From Oscillospiraceae bacterium (GTDB lineage Bacteria; Bacillota_A; Clostridia; Oscillospirales; Oscillospiraceae): a DNA stretch of 40,808 bases. The notes under the pieces are model-generated. The model did not search any database. It was not told the origin of the DNA and saw only the letters and a list, made by a program, of their open reading frames with translations. The stretch is taken from assembly GCA_017939025.1 (NCBI GenBank), contig JAGBAI010000104.1, positions 1 through 40,808 on the forward strand. Reading direction: 5' to 3'. The stretch's first letter is position 1; the number at the start of each line of letters is the position of its first letter. Positions 1-7,669 of this stretch are shown here, in pieces. A program made the position numbers and the translations under genes.

Positions 1-15
1 AGTCGCGAGCAATAT

Positions 16-91
<76 letters not shown>

Positions 92-107
92 ATTTTAAAT
101 CCCATAT

Positions 108-183
<76 letters not shown>

Positions 184-217
184 AACCTTTGAATCTCTTA
201 GAGAATCAAGGGTTTTT
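184..217 (+). terminator. Rho-independent terminator of the tRNA transcript
   Basis: AACCTTTGAATCTC pairs with GAGAATCAAGGGTT across a TTA loop, with one A-A mismatch and one G-U pair. A T-run follows at 213-217. It starts right after the CCA of the second tRNA. Confidence 0.85.
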
Positions 218-238
218 CTTATTTCTATTGGATAAATC

Positions 239-282
239 AGACCGCATCCTTTTAGCCCATTTTACAGGAAAGGATGCGGTCT
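239..282. repeat. 14-bp perfect inverted repeat, no T-run
   Basis: The arms AGACCGCATCCTTT (239-252) and AAAGGATGCGGTCT (269-282) are perfectly complementary with a 16-nt loop. No T-run follows on either strand, so it is not a typical terminator. The arms share GCATCCTT and AAGGATG with the anticodon arm of the tRNA-Thr genes just upstream. The function is unknown. Confidence 0.6.
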
Positions 283-406
283 ATTTGTGTCAGAAAATGA
301 ACATCTCCACACATCTTTCTACATCTCTAAAAGCGGTCTACGAATCTTTTATCATCTCTCAGACATCTCGTGGTATGTAACCAGGAATTATGACATCGCC
401 TTGTAG

Positions 407-436
407 TCGGAGCATTGTAGTTTAACGATGCTCCGA
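407..436 (+). repeat. Stable hairpin upstream of the FAH-family gene
   Basis: TCGGAGCATTG (407-417) pairs with CGATGCTCCGA (426-436) over 11 bp including one G-U, with an 8-nt loop. A purine-rich AGGGAGGAG follows, not a T-run. It could be a leader structure or an operator. Apart from this hairpin, the IR at 239-282 and short spaced ACATCT repeats (301-368), the 220-480 interval holds no convincing gene. Confidence 0.5.
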
Positions 437-481
437 TTATAGGGAGGAGAAATGTCAACGGTACTTTCTCCGGAAATAGGC

Positions 482-509
482 TTGCAATTTGAAAAATCTG
501 TGATACACT
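482..509 (+). promoter_or_regulatory. Probable sigma-A promoter of the FAH-family gene
   Basis: -35 TTGCAA (482-487), 16-bp spacer, -10 TACACT (504-509) preceded by an extended TGA. The predicted start of transcription near 516 leaves only a short leader containing the SD GGGAG (521-525). Confidence 0.5.
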
Positions 510-533
510 CAAAATAAAATGGGAGTGATGGCT

Positions 534-1391
534 ATGAAGCTGACACAGATCAAGAAAAACGGCGAAATCATCCTGGGTATCGTCACTGAGCAGGGAATCG
601 TGGATGTGCCTGCGGAGGCAGAACGCAGAGGAATCGCGGCTCCGGAAACTATGCTGGAGGCCATTGAGGGCGGTGCAGCGTCTCTGAAGGTATTGCAGGA
701 GCTGGCAGAGGAACCTGCGTGCTTTGCTGAGGGAGAAAACGCCCCGGTGGTCACCGGCGGCGAAAAGATCCTGTGCATCGGACTCAATTATCGGCAGCAT
801 GCCAAGGAGTGCAACCTGCCCCTGCCTCCTGCACCTGTGCTGTTCGATAAGTTCTCCAACGCCCTGGCGGCAGACGGCGATGAAGTGAAGCTGATGCCCG
901 ATTACAGGGAATATGACTACGAAGCCGAGCTGGTAGCCATCATCGGCAAGCCCTGCCGGAATGTGGCTGTGGAGGAGGCACTGGACTATGTCTTCGGCTA
1001 TACCTGCGGCAACGATCTGTCCACCCGGGATCTGCAGTTTGTCAGAAGCAGCCAGTGGCTGCTGTCCAAGACCCTGGACGGCTTCGCGCCCATCGGCCCC
1101 TGTGTTGTAACCGCCGAAGAAGTGGATCCCGATAACCTGAAGATCAGCAGCCGGGTCAATGGGGAACTGCGTCAGAATTCCAACACCTCTGACATGATAT
1201 TCTCTACTGCGCAGATTATTGCGGATCTTTCCCATCATTTCCCGTTGATGCCTGGCGATATGATCTTTACCGGTACACCCCAGGGCGTTATGCACGGCTA
1301 TCCCGCTGACAGGAAGAACTGGCTGAAGCCCGGTGACCGTGTGGAAGTGGAGATCGAAAAGATCGGTATTCTGCATAATTCCTTTATTTAA
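534..1391 (+). CDS. Fumarylacetoacetate hydrolase (FAH) family protein
   Basis: A 285-residue soluble enzyme of the FAH superfamily. Members hydrolyse or decarboxylate beta-keto or acylpyruvate-type acids using a divalent metal. The N-terminal ~70 residues form the small variable domain. The catalytic core shows GLNYRQHAKE, the metal-ligand segment YDYEAELVAIIG, the Asp in GNDLSTRD, KTLDGFAPIGP, and TGTPQGV near the C-terminus, all typical of the 2-hydroxyhepta-2,4-diene-1,7-dioate isomerase/FAHD1-like subgroup. Three in-frame ATGs lie at 519, 528 and 534; only 534 has a well-placed SD (GGGAG, 8 nt upstream). It is a single gene with its own promoter and a terminator 9 nt after the stop. The exact substrate (acylpyruvate or oxaloacetate decarboxylation, or an aromatic-derived diacid) cannot be told; no aromatic-degradation genes are adjacent. 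Confidence 0.9.
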   Translation: MKLTQIKKNGEIILGIVTEQGIVDVPAEAERRGIAAPETMLEAIEGGAASLKVLQELAEEPACFAEGENAPVVTGGEKILCIGLNYRQHAKECNLPLPPAPVLFDKFSNALAADGDEVKLMPDYREYDYEAELVAIIGKPCRNVAVEEALDYVFGYTCGNDLSTRDLQFVRSSQWLLSKTLDGFAPIGPCVVTAEEVDPDNLKISSRVNGELRQNSNTSDMIFSTAQIIADLSHHFPLMPGDMIFTGTPQGVMHGYPADRKNWLKPGDRVEVEIEKIGILHNSFI

Positions 1392-1399
1392 TGGTAATG

Positions 1400-1434
1400 C
1401 GCCGCTGCGGACTGACTGCAGCGGCGTTTCCTTT
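1400..1434 (+). terminator. Rho-independent terminator after the FAH-family gene
   Basis: CGCCGCTGC (1400-1408) pairs with GCAGCGGCG (1418-1426), 9 bp, followed by the T-rich TTTCCTTT. Confidence 0.8.
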
Positions 1435-1456
1435 GGAAAAAATACAAAAGGAGTAC

Positions 1457-1485
1457 TTGTTTACCTACCATGGCGGTGCTATAAT
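1457..1485 (+). promoter_or_regulatory. Sigma-A promoter of the carboxylesterase gene
   Basis: -35 TTGTTT (1457-1462), 17-bp spacer and a consensus -10 TATAAT (1480-1485). Because the -10 overlaps the in-frame ATG at 1484, this promoter excludes that start and supports ATG 1517. Confidence 0.65.
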
Positions 1486-1516
1486 GAAAGAAAACCAATC
1501 GGGGAGGATTGATCTT

Positions 1517-2872
1517 ATGGATTACAGAATTCAGACACCCTGCGGCACGCTCCAGGGCTGCCCCGGCAGAGTGCCCGGCACGGCTGCTTACAAAGGGATC
1601 CGCTATGCAACCGCCGGACGCTGGGAGTATCCCGTTCAGGTGACGTCCTGGGAGGGAATTTATGATGCCACTGCCTACGGCAACTGCTCTTACCAGCCCC
1701 GTGCGTTCTACGATGAGGAGCTGAGTGAGAAAAAGTATTTCTATTACAACGAATTCCGCAAGGGGGAAACCTATACCTACAGCGAGGACTGCCTGTTCCT
1801 GAACGTGTTCACCCCTGATACAGTGAAGGAAGGGGATAAGCTGCCGGTGCTGATCTACATTCACGGCGGTGGCTTTACAGGTGGCTGCGGCCACGAAAAG
1901 CACTTTGACGGCCCTGTGTGGCCTGCCAAGGGCATCATCGGTGTCACACTGAATTACCGCCTTGGCCCCATGGGCTTCGTGTGCCTGCCGGAACTGAAGC
2001 AGGAAGTGGGCTTTACCGGAAACTATGGCCTGTATGACCAGATGACTGCCATCCGGTGGGTGAAGGACAATATTGCGGCCTTCGGCGGGGATCCGGAAAA
2101 TATCACCATTATGGGCCAAAGCGCCGGTGCTATGAGCGTCCAGCAGCATGCTTTAAGTCCCATGACCGAGGGATTGTTCCAGAAGGCAATTATGTCCAGC
2201 GGCGGCGGTGTCAGCAAAGCGCTGACGGCCCAGTTGCCGGAAAAGAGTTATGATTTCTGGCATGCGGTGATGGATGCCACCGGTTGCAGGACACTGGCGG
2301 ATTTCCGGGCCTTGCCGGTGGAGACCTTGTTCTCGGCCTGGCAGAATCTGAAGAAGACGATGAAGGGCGGCGGCTGCTTCCCCTGCATCGATGGCCGTTT
2401 TGTGGTGGGTACTGGTACGGAGCTGCTGAAAGACGGCAAACAGAAGAAGATTCCCTATATGGCAGGCTCTACCAGCGAGGACATGATGCCGCCCATCCTA
2501 CACAAAATGGCAAAGGACTGGTGCGGTGCCCAGGAGAAGAGCAGCTACGCCTGGTTCTTTGACCGGAAGCTGCCCGGCGACGATAACGGTGCCTGGCATT
2601 CCAGCGACCTGTGGTACTGGTTCGGAACTCTGGAAAACTGCTGGCGGCCCATGACCCAGAAGGATCAGAGCCTCAGTGACCAGATGACCGATTATCTGGT
2701 AAATTTCTGCCGTTATGGCGATCCCAATGGCGCGGGACTGACGGCCTGGCTGCCGGTGACCGGAGGGCAGGGGAATGTACTCATGCTGGGAGAAGCTCAG
2801 ACCCACATGGGCAAGCCGAATATGCTGAAATTGACAAAAACCATGCTGACCAACAAGGCAGTCGGAGAGTAA
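1517..2872 (+). CDS. Type-B carboxylesterase
   Basis: A 451-residue alpha/beta-hydrolase of the COesterase (carboxylesterase type B) family, which hydrolyses carboxylic esters. The oxyanion-hole motif HGGG is at residues 116-119. The nucleophile is Ser202 in GQSAGA. The likely acid is Glu321 in GSTSED and the likely base His361 in GAWHSSDLWYW, where the family has GAxHxxEL, so the triad looks complete. There is no signal peptide, so it is probably cytoplasmic. The start was chosen from GGGGAGG at 1501-1507, 9 nt before ATG 1517; the open frame extends upstream, but the earlier ATG lies inside the promoter. It stands alone between two terminators. The natural substrate is not evident; para-nitrobenzyl-esterase-like enzymes are the closest described group. 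Confidence 0.92.
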   Translation: MDYRIQTPCGTLQGCPGRVPGTAAYKGIRYATAGRWEYPVQVTSWEGIYDATAYGNCSYQPRAFYDEELSEKKYFYYNEFRKGETYTYSEDCLFLNVFTPDTVKEGDKLPVLIYIHGGGFTGGCGHEKHFDGPVWPAKGIIGVTLNYRLGPMGFVCLPELKQEVGFTGNYGLYDQMTAIRWVKDNIAAFGGDPENITIMGQSAGAMSVQQHALSPMTEGLFQKAIMSSGGGVSKALTAQLPEKSYDFWHAVMDATGCRTLADFRALPVETLFSAWQNLKKTMKGGGCFPCIDGRFVVGTGTELLKDGKQKKIPYMAGSTSEDMMPPILHKMAKDWCGAQEKSSYAWFFDRKLPGDDNGAWHSSDLWYWFGTLENCWRPMTQKDQSLSDQMTDYLVNFCRYGDPNGAGLTAWLPVTGGQGNVLMLGEAQTHMGKPNMLKLTKTMLTNKAVGE

Positions 2873-2891
2873 AAAAGGAATAAATCACAAG

Positions 2892-2918
2892 GCGCGGCGG
2901 GAAATCGCCGCGCTTTTT
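2892..2918 (+). terminator. Rho-independent terminator after the carboxylesterase gene
   Basis: GCGCGGCG (2892-2899) pairs perfectly with CGCCGCGC (2906-2913) across a 6-nt loop, followed by TTTTT. Confidence 0.9.
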
Positions 2919-2968
2919 GGCGAAAACAGAAAAACTGAGAAAAACATTTGTGTTCCGTGGAAAAACGG

Positions 2969-2997
2969 TTGACAGTTTTGTTTCTGGGTGGTATACT
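2969..2997 (+). promoter_or_regulatory. Strong sigma-A promoter of the lysine-riboswitch operon
   Basis: Perfect -35 TTGACA (2969-2974), 17-bp spacer, -10 TATACT (2992-2997) with an extended TGG. This is the best promoter in the window. Transcription should begin near 3004, just before the riboswitch aptamer. Confidence 0.85.
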
Positions 2998-3020
2998 CTC
3001 AATAACTTAAAACTGTGGAT

Positions 3021-3183
3021 CGATAGAGGTGCGGTGTGCAAGATTACTCCTGCTGATAACGGAGCGGACTTCCGGGCAGAAGGAAAGGGTTCACCGCCGA
3101 AGGATCATTGGCAGCCGTGCCTGTGACCCTGGGCCGTATGGAGAAGATTCTGCGGACTGTCACATTTCGTGGAGCGCTATCAT
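3021..3183 (+). promoter_or_regulatory. Lysine riboswitch (L-box) aptamer
   Basis: The conserved L-box blocks occur in order: GATAGAGGTGCGG at the 5' side of P1/P2 (3022-3034), TTCACCGCCGAAGG in the middle (about 3090-3104), CTGGGCCGTATGG (about 3128-3140), ACTGTCAC, and GTGGAGCGCTATCA at the 3' side (3170-3182). GATAG (3022-3026) pairs with CTATC (3177-3181) to close P1. These signatures belong to the lysine riboswitch class. It lies between a strong promoter and an intrinsic terminator and upstream of an amino acid ABC transporter, so lysine should cause early termination and low lysine should switch the importer on. Assignment is by motif recognition; a covariance-model search would settle it. 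Confidence 0.88.
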
Positions 3184-3210
3184 TCGTGTGTAGGCTGTTT
3201 GCGCCTTTTG

Positions 3211-3249
3211 CCGTGAATGTTGGAGTTACTCCGGGATTCGCGGTTTTTT
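3211..3249 (+). terminator. Riboswitch expression-platform terminator
   Basis: CCGTGAAT (3211-3218) pairs with ATTCGCGG (3236-3243), and inside it GGAG pairs with CTCC. TTTTTT follows at 3244-3249. It sits 28 nt after the L-box aptamer and 30 nt before the binding-protein gene, as expected for a transcription-attenuating riboswitch. Confidence 0.85.
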
Positions 3250-3278
3250 GTTTAATACACCGAAAGGAAATGAGAAAA

Positions 3279-4184
3279 ATGAGAAGAACTGTAAAACTGC
3301 TGAGCCTGATCCTGGCTTTTGCCATGCTGCTGGGCCTGACCGCCTGCGGCGCCAAGGAAGAGGCTGCTGCCCCCGCTGAGACCGCTGCTGCTGTTACGCA
3401 GACCGAAGCAGCTGCCGCCGCCGTCACCGGCGTGGAAGACGGTGTCCTGACCGTCGGCATGGAGTGCGCTTATGCTCCCTACAACTGGACCCAGATGGAC
3501 GACAGCAACGGTGCTGTGCCCATTGCCAACAACCCCGGTGCTTACGCCAACGGCTACGACGTTATGATCGCCAAGAAGATCTGCGAGGCCAACGGCTGGG
3601 AACTGGAAGTCATGGCCATCGGCTGGGACGGCCTGGTGCCCGCACTGAATGCCGGTCAGCTGGACGCTGTTATCGCCGGCCAGTCCATGACCGAGACCCG
3701 TATGCAGGAAGTTGACATGGCAGGCCCCTACTTCTACGCCTCCATCGTCTGCGTCACCCAGAAGGATAACGCCCTGGCTTCCGCCACCGGCATCTCCCAG
3801 CTGTCCGGTGCCTGCACCGCACAGACCGGTACCATCTGGTACGATTCCTGCTTGCCCCAGATCGAAGGCGCGGAACTGATGCCCGCCTCCGAGACCGCTC
3901 CCGCTATGATCATGGCTGCCACCTCCGGCACCGTTGATTACATCTGCACCGACATGCCCACCGCAATGGGTGCCTGCGCTACCTACGATAACCTGGTGAT
4001 CCTGGACTTCTCCAACACCGAGGACAACTTCGAGGTTGACGAGGGCGAGATCAACATCGGCATCTCCGTTGTCAAGGGCAACACCTACCTGCTGGATGCC
4101 ATGAACGCTGTTCTGGATACCATGACCGTCGAGGACTTCAACAACACCATGAATGAAGCCATCGGCGTTCAGCCCGAGATCTGA
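3279..4184 (+). CDS. Amino acid ABC transporter substrate-binding lipoprotein (probably lysine)
   Basis: A 301-residue extracellular solute-binding protein (family 3, SBP_bac_3). It has a lipoprotein signal peptide: charged MRR, a hydrophobic core and the lipobox LTAC with Cys23 as lipidation site. An Ala/Glu-rich linker follows, then the binding fold starting at DGVLTVGMECAYAPYNW. It delivers a polar amino acid to the permease and ATPase encoded downstream. The lysine riboswitch upstream makes lysine the likely ligand, although the residues alone would not fix that. Two in-frame ATGs (3270, 3279) follow AAAGGA; 3279 has the correct 10-nt spacing, 3270 is too close. A stable hairpin after the stop probably protects this cistron, as is common where the binding protein is needed in excess over the membrane parts. 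Confidence 0.92.
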   Translation: MRRTVKLLSLILAFAMLLGLTACGAKEEAAAPAETAAAVTQTEAAAAAVTGVEDGVLTVGMECAYAPYNWTQMDDSNGAVPIANNPGAYANGYDVMIAKKICEANGWELEVMAIGWDGLVPALNAGQLDAVIAGQSMTETRMQEVDMAGPYFYASIVCVTQKDNALASATGISQLSGACTAQTGTIWYDSCLPQIEGAELMPASETAPAMIMAATSGTVDYICTDMPTAMGACATYDNLVILDFSNTEDNFEVDEGEINIGISVVKGNTYLLDAMNAVLDTMTVEDFNNTMNEAIGVQPEI

Positions 4185-4206
4185 TCCCATTTTGTAAATT
4201 CATTAC

Positions 4207-4238
4207 TGACCGGACTGCCAGATTTGGCAGCCCGGTCA
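4207..4238 (+). other. Intercistronic hairpin without T-run
   Basis: TGACCGG-A-CTGCCA pairs with TGGCAG-C-CCGGTCA: 13 bp, one mismatch, GATT loop. No T-run follows, and the permease SD starts 13 nt later. It probably stabilises the 3' end of the binding-protein message or attenuates read-through. Confidence 0.6.
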
Positions 4239-4267
4239 GACTACGCATAAAGGAAGGAACCGTTTTC

Positions 4268-5182
4268 ATGGATAAGCTTGCAAAGCTGGTAACAGATATC
4301 GGTAAGCTGTGGGCTAACTACTCCGGCGCCTATCTCACCGGCATTCAGAATACCCTGATCCTGGCGGTGGCGGCGACCCTGGCGGGCTGCCTCATTGGTC
4401 TGGTCTGTGGTGTTCTCAATACCATTCCCTATACCCAAAATGATCATCCCGTCAAGCGCTTTTTCCTGAAGCTGCTGCGCGTCGTGATCCGCATTTATGT
4501 GGAAGTGTTCCGCGGAACGCCCATGGTGCTGCAGGCTGTGTTCATTTTCTACGGCCTGCCTTACTTTACCGATGGCGCTGTGGCCTTTAAAGGCATGGGC
4601 GGCATCTGGGCGGCAGCCTTGCTGGTTGTCTCCATCAATACCGGCGCTTATATGGCCGAGTCCGTCCGGGGCGGTATCATTTCCATCGATCCCGGTCAGA
4701 CGGAGGGTGCCAAGGCCATTGGCATGACCCATGTACAGACTATGGTCAATGTCATCATGCCCCAGGCTCTGCGTAACATCATTCCCCAGATCGGCAATAA
4801 CTTTATCATCAACATCAAGGATACCTCCGTCATGTTCGTCATCGGCTTTGTGGAGTTCTTCGCAACCCACCGGAATATTGTCGGTGTGAATCTGCTGTAT
4901 TTCCCCTCTGCGGTGATCGAAATGGTGGGTTATCTGACATTGACGCTGCTGGCCTCCTTCGGTCTGCGGTGGTTGGAGAAGTGGCTGGACGGTGCAGACA
5001 ACTATGAGCTGGTCAGCGAGGATTCTCTGGCCATGTCCGCCGGAACCTACTCCCATCCCAGCCGGAAAACGCCCTTTGATGAGCAGAGCAAGGAGTTTGA
5101 TCCCAAACAGGAGCTGGATAAGGAAAAAAGAGAGCGCACCCGCCTGGAACTGAGATTTGGCAGACCGAAAGGAGACCGCTGA
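4268..5182 (+). CDS. Amino acid ABC transporter permease (His/Glu/Arg/Lys family)
   Basis: A 304-residue inner-membrane permease of the polar amino acid ABC family. It opens with [19 protein letters not shown], the usual first membrane segment of HisM/GlnP proteins, and has [12 protein letters not shown] and the cytoplasmic EAA loop [20 protein letters not shown], which docks on the ATPase. About five membrane segments are visible. A hydrophilic, highly charged C-terminal tail of about 60 residues, from about [12 protein letters not shown] to the end, is longer than in most relatives. SD AGGAAGG lies 10 nt upstream of ATG 4268. The stop overlaps the leader of the ATPase gene (one nucleotide between stop and next start), so the two are translationally coupled. 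It probably works as a homodimer. Confidence 0.93.
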   Translation: MDKLAKLVTDIGKLWANYSGAYLTGIQNTLILAVAATLAGCLIGLVCGVLNTIPYTQNDHPVKRFFLKLLRVVIRIYVEVFRGTPMVLQAVFIFYGLPYFTDGAVAFKGMGGIWAAALLVVSINTGAYMAESVRGGIISIDPGQTEGAKAIGMTHVQTMVNVIMPQALRNIIPQIGNNFIINIKDTSVMFVIGFVEFFATHRNIVGVNLLYFPSAVIEMVGYLTLTLLASFGLRWLEKWLDGADNYELVSEDSLAMSAGTYSHPSRKTPFDEQSKEFDPKQELDKEKRERTRLELRFGRPKGDR

Positions 5183-5183
5183 T

Positions 5184-5924
5184 ATGGATAATATGATCTT
5201 ACAGGTGAACCACCTTTCCAAGTCCTTCGGTAAGCATGAAGTTCTCCGGGATATTGATTTTACCGTCAACAAGGGCGACGTTACCTCTATCATCGGTGCA
5301 TCCGGCTCCGGTAAGTCCACCCTGCTTCGCTGCATCAATCTGCTGGAGAATCCCACCTCCGGCGAGATCCTGTATCATGGGGAAAATGTGGTCCGCCGGG
5401 GCTTCAATGCCGCTGCCTACCGCAGCCGGGTTGGTATGGTATTCCAGTCCTTCAACCTGTTCAACAACATGACCGTGCTGGAAAACTGCATCGTCGGTCA
5501 GGTGAAGGTGCTGAAAAAGTCCAGAGAGGAAGCCCGGCAGCACGCCATGTACTACCTGGAAAAGGTTGGCATGGCCCCCTACATCAACGCCAAGCCCCGC
5601 CAGATTTCCGGCGGCCAGAAGCAGCGTGTGGCCATTGCCCGTGCTCTGGCCATGGATCCTGAGGTTCTGCTCTTCGATGAGCCCACCTCCGCGCTGGATC
5701 CGGAAATGGTCGGTGAAGTTCTGACCGTTATGCAGAGCCTTGCCCAGGAGGGCATGACCATGCTGGTTGTTACCCACGAAATGGCCTTCGCACGGGATGT
5801 CAGCACGCGGGTGGTTTACATGAACCAGGGTGTCATCTGTGAAGAGGGCACTCCCGAAGAAGTGTTCGGCAATCCCCGGAAGCAGGAGACAAAGGACTTC
5901 CTGGCCCGGTTCCGAAACGCATAA
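5184..5924 (+). CDS. Amino acid ABC transporter ATP-binding protein
   Basis: A 246-residue ATPase of the polar amino acid subfamily (GlnQ/HisP-like) that powers the importer encoded just upstream. All motifs are intact: Walker [10 protein letters not shown] (38-46), Q-loop VFQSFNLF, signature ISGGQKQR, Walker [12 protein letters not shown] and the switch His in [18 protein letters not shown] (5168-5174) precedes ATG 5184 by 9 nt; the reading frame is open further upstream, but no SD fits there. It is the last gene of the riboswitch-controlled operon; a strong terminator follows 9 nt after the stop. Confidence 0.94.
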   Translation: MDNMILQVNHLSKSFGKHEVLRDIDFTVNKGDVTSIIGASGSGKSTLLRCINLLENPTSGEILYHGENVVRRGFNAAAYRSRVGMVFQSFNLFNNMTVLENCIVGQVKVLKKSREEARQHAMYYLEKVGMAPYINAKPRQISGGQKQRVAIARALAMDPEVLLFDEPTSALDPEMVGEVLTVMQSLAQEGMTMLVVTHEMAFARDVSTRVVYMNQGVICEEGTPEEVFGNPRKQETKDFLARFRNA

Positions 5925-5933
5925 TTTCACACC

Positions 5934-5965
5934 GGACAGATCTCTTAATGGGATCTGTCCTTTTT
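5934..5965 (+). terminator. Rho-independent terminator of the ABC importer operon
   Basis: GGACAGATC (5934-5942) pairs with GATCTGTCC (5952-5960), followed by TTTTT. Confidence 0.9.
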
Positions 5966-6001
5966 GCTGCCGTGAATCGGCATGAATCGTACGAATACTG
6001 C

Positions 6002-6034
6002 TTTCAAATTAAAGTATTAAACTTTAATTTGAAA
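6002..6034. repeat. 14-bp perfect AT-rich inverted repeat
   Basis: TTTCAAATTAAAGT (6002-6015) and ACTTTAATTTGAAA (6021-6034) are perfect complements around ATTAA. It is in the long AT-rich gap between the importer operon and murC and has no T-run. It could be an operator or a cruciform; no coding sequence is seen in this gap (5966-6277). Confidence 0.6.
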
Positions 6035-6056
6035 AACATCGCCTGGTGGCGCTGTC

Positions 6057-6092
6057 AAATCTGACATTTTCGAATTAGAAAATATCAGATTT
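6057..6092. repeat. Second AT-rich inverted repeat upstream of murC
   Basis: AAATCTGA-C-ATTTTC pairs with GAAAAT-A-TCAGATTT around GAATTA, i.e. 14 of 15 positions. It lies 22 bp after the preceding inverted repeat. Two strong palindromes in tandem in an otherwise gene-free stretch are unusual; the function is not known. Confidence 0.55.
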
Positions 6093-6125
6093 CCGTCTCA
6101 TTATGATCTTCATATTAAACACTTC

Positions 6126-6147
6126 AAGCCTTCGGCTTAGAGTTTTT
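6126..6147 (+). terminator. Small UUCG-loop hairpin with T-run
   Basis: AAGCC (6126-6130) pairs with GGCTT (6134-6138) closed by a C(UUCG)G-type tetraloop; TTTTT follows at 6143-6147. It may be a weak terminator for any transcript crossing the two palindromes upstream. Confidence 0.4.
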
Positions 6148-6202
6148 AATTGAATATCAATATAAATAACTACGAAATGGAATGTTTTGATATTTTTTGT
6201 AG

Positions 6203-6231
6203 TTGTAAATCTGCCATTTGTAATGTATAAT
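6203..6231 (+). promoter_or_regulatory. Sigma-A promoter of murC
   Basis: -35 TTGTAA (6203-6208), 17-bp spacer, consensus -10 TATAAT (6226-6231). The predicted transcription start near 6238 argues against the in-frame ATG at 6242 and for ATG 6278. Confidence 0.7.
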
Positions 6232-6277
6232 GTAACAGTCTATGCAAACAATTAACCTTGCGGGGGATTTGACATTT

Positions 6278-7639
6278 ATGTTTAAAAATAAGAAAATTGC
6301 CAAATTTCTGACACCTGGCCGCCGGGTGCATTTGGTGGGCATCGGCGGTGTCTCCATGCGTCCTCTGGGCCTGGTGCTGAAGGGAATGGGCATGGTGGTT
6401 ACCGGCTCGGATATGAGTGCCTCTGCCGGAACGGAAGAACTGGAGCGTCAGGGCATTCCTGTAGCCATCGGCCATCACGCAGAAAATATTGAAGGTGCAG
6501 AGTGCATCATCCGCACCGCTGCCGCCCATAACGATAACCCCGAAATCGCCGCTGCCCGTGCCGCAGGCATCCCTGTATTTGAGCGGGCCCAGGCTTGGGG
6601 CGAAATCATGAAGTCCTATAAAAACGCCGTGTGCATTTCCGGCACCCATGGCAAAACCACCACCACTTCCATGATGACCCATATACTCATGGAGGCTGAT
6701 CTGGATCCCACGGTGATGATCGGCGGTTACCTGCCGCTGCTCCATGCCAGCCACCGGGTGGGCCATGGCGATACCATCCTGCTGGAAAGCTGCGAATACT
6801 GTGATTCCTTCCTGAATTTCTTCCCCACTCTGGCAGTGGTGCTGAATGTGGAAGCGGATCATCTGGACTATTTCAAGGATCTGGCAGATATTCAGAAGTC
6901 CTTCCATAAATTTGCCGAGATGGCTACCTTCGGTGTGGTTGCCAATGGCGATGACGAGCATACCATGCAGGCTATGGAGGGTATTGACTATGTTTCCTTC
7001 GGTCTGGATGACCATAACCGGATCCATGCAGCCAATATGTGCCCCGACTGGCGGCATTTCGATGTCATCTGTGACGGCGAATTCTACTGCCACCTGGATA
7101 TGGGTGTGCTGGGTAAGCACAATGCTCTGAACGGTCTGGCAGCCGCCGCTGCCGCCTGGATGATGGGCATTCCCGGGGAAGCCGTGGCCCACGGTCTGGA
7201 GTCCTTCCACGGCGCAGGCCGCCGGATGGAGTTCAAGGGTCAGTTTAATGGCGCGGATGTCTACGACGACTATGCCCACCATCCTGATGAGCTCTCTGCC
7301 ACCATCGATGCTGTCCGGGCTTCCATGCCTGGCCGCCGTCTGGTGCTGGCCTTCCAGCCCCATACTTACAGCCGAACCAGCGCCCTGTTTGATGACTTTG
7401 TCCGCCAGCTGAAAAAGGCGGATGTGGTGGTGCTAGCGGAAATCTACGCTGCCCGGGAGCGGAACACCATCGGCATTTCCTCCGCCCATGTTGCCGAGCA
7501 GGTTCCCGGCTCCATCTTCTGTGAGACACTGCCGGAGGTCACCGCCTTCCTGCGCCATAATGTCCGGGAGGGCGACGTGGTTATCACCATGGGTGCCGGT
7601 GATATTTTCCGGGCCGGTGAGGCACTGCTCAGTGAATAA
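6278..7639 (+). CDS. murC: UDP-N-acetylmuramate--L-alanine ligase
   Basis: A 453-residue Mur ligase that adds L-Ala to UDP-N-acetylmuramic acid in the cytoplasm, the first amino acid step of peptidoglycan synthesis. The N-terminal Rossmann domain shows HLVGIGGVSMRPL, with the MurC-typical GIGG. The ATP site is GTHGKTTTTS (122-131). The central domain has NVEADHLDYF and HNALNGLAA, and the C-terminal domain has DDYAHHPDE and FQPHTYSRT, all diagnostic of MurC rather than MurD/E/F. Length is normal. GGGGG at 6262-6266 lies 11 nt before ATG 6278; an upstream in-frame ATG (6242) would lie almost at the transcription start. ddl, the other early peptide-stem enzyme, follows after one convergent gene. 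Confidence 0.97.
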   Translation: MFKNKKIAKFLTPGRRVHLVGIGGVSMRPLGLVLKGMGMVVTGSDMSASAGTEELERQGIPVAIGHHAENIEGAECIIRTAAAHNDNPEIAAARAAGIPVFERAQAWGEIMKSYKNAVCISGTHGKTTTTSMMTHILMEADLDPTVMIGGYLPLLHASHRVGHGDTILLESCEYCDSFLNFFPTLAVVLNVEADHLDYFKDLADIQKSFHKFAEMATFGVVANGDDEHTMQAMEGIDYVSFGLDDHNRIHAANMCPDWRHFDVICDGEFYCHLDMGVLGKHNALNGLAAAAAAWMMGIPGEAVAHGLESFHGAGRRMEFKGQFNGADVYDDYAHHPDELSATIDAVRASMPGRRLVLAFQPHTYSRTSALFDDFVRQLKKADVVVLAEIYAARERNTIGISSAHVAEQVPGSIFCETLPEVTAFLRHNVREGDVVITMGAGDIFRAGEALLSE

Positions 7640-7640
7640 A

Positions 7641-7667
7641 AAATGTGCCGCATTAAGCGGCACATTT
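7641..7667. terminator. Bidirectional terminator between murC and a convergent gene
   Basis: AAATGTGCCGC (7641-7651) pairs perfectly with GCGGCACATTT (7657-7667) around a 5-nt loop. The A/T-rich ends provide U-runs in both directions, fitting the tail-to-tail arrangement of the flanking genes. Confidence 0.85.
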
Positions 7668-7669
7668 CC

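Noticed and set aside
189..380. 63-codon plus-strand frame after the tRNA genes
   Set aside because: It begins inside the tRNA terminator stem, has no SD, and crosses a perfect inverted repeat; no coding signal.
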